Source: an uncultured Anaerococcus sp.
Lineage (GTDB): Bacteria > Bacillota_A > Clostridia > Tissierellales > Peptoniphilaceae
Length of the DNA stretch: 9,931 bases
Assembly (NCBI GenBank): GCA_902488555.1
Contig: CABTWT010000037.1
Span: 1 to 9,931 of the forward strand
Reading direction: 5' to 3'
Shown: one piece after another, positions 7,302 to 9,931 of the stretch
Numbering within the stretch: position 1 is the stretch's first letter
Layout of the letters: every line of letters begins with the position of its first letter
Notes under the pieces: generated by a model
Told to the model about the DNA's origin: nothing
Databases searched by the model: none
What the model saw: the letters and a program-made list of their open reading frames with translations, nothing else
Position numbers and translations under genes: made by a program

Positions 7302-8261
7302 ATGAAAACTATAGGAATTTTAACAAGTGGTGGTGATGCACCAGGTATGAACTCTGCCATTAGGGCTGCAGTTCGTACGGCATTAAATAGTGGAATGAGA
7401 ATAAAGGGTATCAGAAATGGATACGATGGCTTAATGAAGGGTGATATTTATGAGATGAATATATCATCTGTTGCAGATATCATACATAAGGGGGGTACTA
7501 TACTTGGTACTGCAAGAAGCCTAGAATTTAAAGGTAAGAAGGGACAAGAAAGAGGTGCCCAAATCCTAACAGATTATGGTATAGAGGGCCTTATTGTAAT
7601 CGGTGGTGACGGATCTTTCCAAGGAGCAAAGGCTCTTTCAGATCTTGGTATCAAAACTGTAGGAATCCCAGGAACCATAGATAATGATATGGGCTATACT
7701 GATTTTACAATTGGATTTTTCACAGCTATGGAAACCGTATCAGATGCTGTAGGCAAACTTCGTGATACATCAAGTTCTCACGGTAGGGCTGTTGTAATAG
7801 AAGTTATGGGCAGAAACTGTGGAGACTTGGCACTATTTTCTGGTCTTGCAGGTGGCGCAGAATCTATCATAGTACCTGAACACGAATTTTCAATAGATGA
7901 AATCATAGAAAAAATGGAACACGGCAAAAAAAGAGGTAAGCTTCACCACCTTATAACCCTAGCAGAGGGAGTAGGTGACCCATACTCTGTAGCAAATGAA
8001 CTAGAAGAAAAGACAGGAATCGAAACAAAGGTTACAGTCTTAGGCCACGTACAAAGAGGTGGCTCACCATCAACAGTTGATAGGCTACTAGGATCAACAA
8101 TGGGAGCTCACGCAGTAGAACTTTTACAAGAAGAAAAAACAGGACTTGCTATTGGATATGCTAATGGAAAACTAATTGAAGTTGGCATTGATGAAGCAAT
8201 AAACTCGAAGTCACAGTTTAACGAGAAACTATACGCATTAGCAAATAATCTTTCAAGATAG
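7302..8261 (+). CDS. pfkA: ATP-dependent 6-phosphofructokinase
   Basis: PfkA phosphorylates fructose-6-phosphate to fructose-1,6-bisphosphate, the committed step of glycolysis, as a cytoplasmic homotetramer. The 319 residues are the same length as the classic bacterial enzyme and its numbering applies directly. SGGDAPGMN is at 9-17, R72, GGDGS at 101-105, PGTIDND at 123-129 with catalytic D127, R162, and HVQRGG at 249-254. Glycine at 104 and at 124 indicates ATP rather than pyrophosphate as phosphoryl donor. The effector-site residues R21, R25, R154, E187, R211 and K213 are all present, so ADP activation and PEP inhibition are expected (inference from the Geobacillus enzyme). AAGGAGA (7292-7298) overlaps the dnaE stop and the gap is 8 bp, so it is very probably co-transcribed and coupled with dnaE. 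The pfkA-pyk pair is a common glycolytic unit in Bacillota. Confidence 0.98.
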   Translation: MKTIGILTSGGDAPGMNSAIRAAVRTALNSGMRIKGIRNGYDGLMKGDIYEMNISSVADIIHKGGTILGTARSLEFKGKKGQERGAQILTDYGIEGLIVIGGDGSFQGAKALSDLGIKTVGIPGTIDNDMGYTDFTIGFFTAMETVSDAVGKLRDTSSSHGRAVVIEVMGRNCGDLALFSGLAGGAESIIVPEHEFSIDEIIEKMEHGKKRGKLHHLITLAEGVGDPYSVANELEEKTGIETKVTVLGHVQRGGSPSTVDRLLGSTMGAHAVELLQEEKTGLAIGYANGKLIEVGIDEAINSKSQFNEKLYALANNLSR

Positions 8262-8275
8262 GAAGGAATCATAAT

Positions 8276-9931
8276 ATGAATCAAATGCCAGATCACTTAA
8301 AAAAGACAAAAATTGTTTGTACTATTGGTCCATCATCTGAAGATCCAGAAATCCTTGAAGAACTTGTAAAAAGTGGGATGAATGTTGCAAGACTTAATTT
8401 TTCCCATGGTACACACGAAGAACATTTAGAAAAAATCAAAACAATAAGAAAAATTAGACGCAAATTAAATACACCTATAGCTATCATGCTAGATACTAAG
8501 GGACCAGAAATTAGGACTGGTAACTTTGACGTTGACGAAATTTTCCTAAAGCCAGGAGATACATTCACCCTAACAACTAGGGATGTGATTGGTAACCAAG
8601 ATATAGTATCTGTATCTTATGCTGGTTTGCCAGAAGATGTTGAAGTAGGAAGCGAAATATTTATCGACGATGGTCTAGTACAACTAGAAGTTCTTGAGAT
8701 CAAAGATGGCACAGACGTAGTTTGTAAAGCACTAAATAACGGTGTTTTATCCAATCACAAGGGTGTAAACCTACCAGGACGTCAAACAAATCTACCAGCT
8801 ATAACACCTAAAGATATAGACGATATCAAGTTTGGTATAGAAAATGATATTGACTTCATAGCTGCATCATTCGTCCGCAAAAAAGAAGACGTATACGACA
8901 TCAGAAGAGTACTAGAAGATCACGGTGGCGAAAACATCAAAATCATATCAAAAATAGAATCTCAAGAAGGTGTAGACAACCTCGATGAAATTATCGAAGC
9001 ATCTGATGGTATCATGGTAGCGCGTGGTGACCTTGGAATAGAAATTCGTACAGAACTTATACCAATTGTTCAAAAAGAGTTGATCAGGAAAGCAAATCTT
9101 GCATCAAAACCAGTTATAACTGCAACACAAATGCTTGACTCTATGATTAGAAACCCAAGGCCAACTCGTGCAGAAACAACAGACGTAGCCAATGCTATCA
9201 TAGACGGAACAGACTGTGTCATGTTATCTGGTGAGACAGCTGGAGGAAAATATCCAGTAGAAGCAGTTCGTACCATGAGAGATATATGTATAACAACAGA
9301 ATTATCAGATGACTTTAATAAGAATGTATACGAAACAGACATATCAAGCTTCAACAACGTAACAAACTCTATAGCAAGAAACACTTGTGAAATTGCCAAG
9401 GAACTTGAAGCATCAGCTATCATTTCATGTACATCAAGTGGTAATACATCTAGAGTTATTTCTAAATTTAAATCAAGAACAAATATAGTTGCAGCAACAA
9501 CAACTGAAAAAGTTGCTAGACAACTATCAGTTGTTTGGGGAGTATATCCAATAGTAATCCAAGAAGCCAAAGAAACAGATGAACTTATCGAAAGGGCAAT
9601 ATTTGGAGCTATCAACGAAAATTATGTTAATGAAGGAGACTTGACAGTAGTAACAGCTGGTATTCCATTAGGCGTATCTGGTAACTCAAACTTAATAAAA
9701 GTTCATATCATAGGCGATATAATCACAAGTGGTACAGGTATAGGAACCAAATCTGTAGCAGGAAAAGTATGCCTAGCATCAACCAAAAAAGAACTAGAAG
9801 AGAAATTTGAAGAAGGGGATATCCTAGTAGCCAAATTTACAGATTCCGACATCACAGAATACATCGAAAAAGCAAAAGCTATAGTAACAGAAGAAGGTGG
9901 ACTAACAAAGATCGGAAGAGCACACGTCTGA
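8276..9931 (+). CDS. pyk: Pyruvate kinase, 3'-truncated; last codons are adapter
   Basis: Pyruvate kinase transfers phosphate from PEP to ADP, giving pyruvate and ATP. The barrel begins with KTKIVCTIGPSS (10-21). ARLNFSHG (38-45) and LDTKGPEIRTG (72-82) follow; E78 suggests a potassium-dependent enzyme. SKIE (225-228) holds catalytic K226 and metal ligand E228, with D252 in ARGDLG. TATQMLDSMI is at 282-291, and MLSGETAGGKYP at 316-327. After the C domain (to about 475) comes the extra PEP-utilizer-like domain known from Bacillus enzymes, ending at EEGGLT (539-544). That domain normally continues with SHAAVVG and roughly 40 more residues, which are missing. Residues 546-551 (IGRAHV) and the TGA at 9929-9931 are translated adapter, so native sequence ends at about 9908. 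The start has AAGGA (8263-8267) eight bases upstream. The gene lies 14 bp after pfkA and is probably co-expressed. Confidence 0.97.
   Translation: MNQMPDHLKKTKIVCTIGPSSEDPEILEELVKSGMNVARLNFSHGTHEEHLEKIKTIRKIRRKLNTPIAIMLDTKGPEIRTGNFDVDEIFLKPGDTFTLTTRDVIGNQDIVSVSYAGLPEDVEVGSEIFIDDGLVQLEVLEIKDGTDVVCKALNNGVLSNHKGVNLPGRQTNLPAITPKDIDDIKFGIENDIDFIAASFVRKKEDVYDIRRVLEDHGGENIKIISKIESQEGVDNLDEIIEASDGIMVARGDLGIEIRTELIPIVQKELIRKANLASKPVITATQMLDSMIRNPRPTRAETTDVANAIIDGTDCVMLSGETAGGKYPVEAVRTMRDICITTELSDDFNKNVYETDISSFNNVTNSIARNTCEIAKELEASAIISCTSSGNTSRVISKFKSRTNIVAATTTEKVARQLSVVWGVYPIVIQEAKETDELIERAIFGAINENYVNEGDLTVVTAGIPLGVSGNSNLIKVHIIGDIITSGTGIGTKSVAGKVCLASTKKELEEKFEEGDILVAKFTDSDITEYIEKAKAIVTEEGGLTKIGRAHV
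9909..9931 (+). other. Illumina TruSeq adapter contamination
   Basis: The last 23 bases begin AGATCGGAAGAGC and continue exactly as the standard TruSeq read-1 3' adapter as I know it. They are sequencing-library DNA joined to the contig end, not part of the genome. The A at 9909 is the library A-tail position, so the insert ended at about 9908. The segment creates a false stop codon for pyk. Confidence 0.97.

Noticed and set aside
9070..9615. 181-codon minus-strand open frame within pyk
   Set aside because: It lies antisense to well-conserved pyruvate kinase motifs and shows no recognisable protein family; it is a shadow of pyk codon usage.

Overview
The window is about 10 kb of AT-rich chromosomal core DNA from a low-GC Gram-positive bacterium. 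The gene order murB-rapZ-(x)-whiA-dnaE-pfkA-pyk is the clostridial arrangement of this neighbourhood. The strong AGGAGG-type ribosome binding sites and A/T-ending codons also fit Bacillota. The protein flavour suggests an anaerobic coccus of the Tissierellia (Anaerococcus, Peptoniphilus or Finegoldia type). That genus-level guess is inference only.

Layout. Positions 1-113 hold a cluster of three overlapping inverted repeats, at least one of them a good bidirectional terminator. rpmB (ribosomal protein L28) lies on the minus strand at 103-291 with its own promoter. It is divergent from a tightly packed plus-strand run: murB (peptidoglycan precursor reductase), rapZ/yvcJ (P-loop NTPase), a HCxxGKDRTG tyrosine-phosphatase-like protein, whiA (DNA-binding regulator), dnaE (DNA polymerase III alpha), pfkA (6-phosphofructokinase) and pyk (pyruvate kinase). 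Junctions range from a 1-bp overlap to a 30-bp gap, so one operon is likely. A small GAAA-loop hairpin plus T-run sits exactly on the whiA stop codon and may partly separate the first four genes from dnaE-pfkA-pyk.

Functionally the run joins cell-wall synthesis (murB), cell-envelope or cell-cycle regulation (rapZ, whiA), replication (dnaE) and the two classic control points of lower glycolysis (pfkA, pyk). The slot between rapZ and whiA, usually held by yvcK/mgfK in Bacillota, holds the phosphatase gene instead.

The last 23 bases (9909-9931) are Illumina TruSeq adapter sequence, not genome. They give pyk a false C-terminus (IGRAHV) and a false stop. The real gene is cut off near residue 544, within the C-terminal PEP-utilizer-like domain. 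I see no mobile element, CRISPR array, RNA gene or novel multi-gene system. There is no gene-free stretch over 300 bases.
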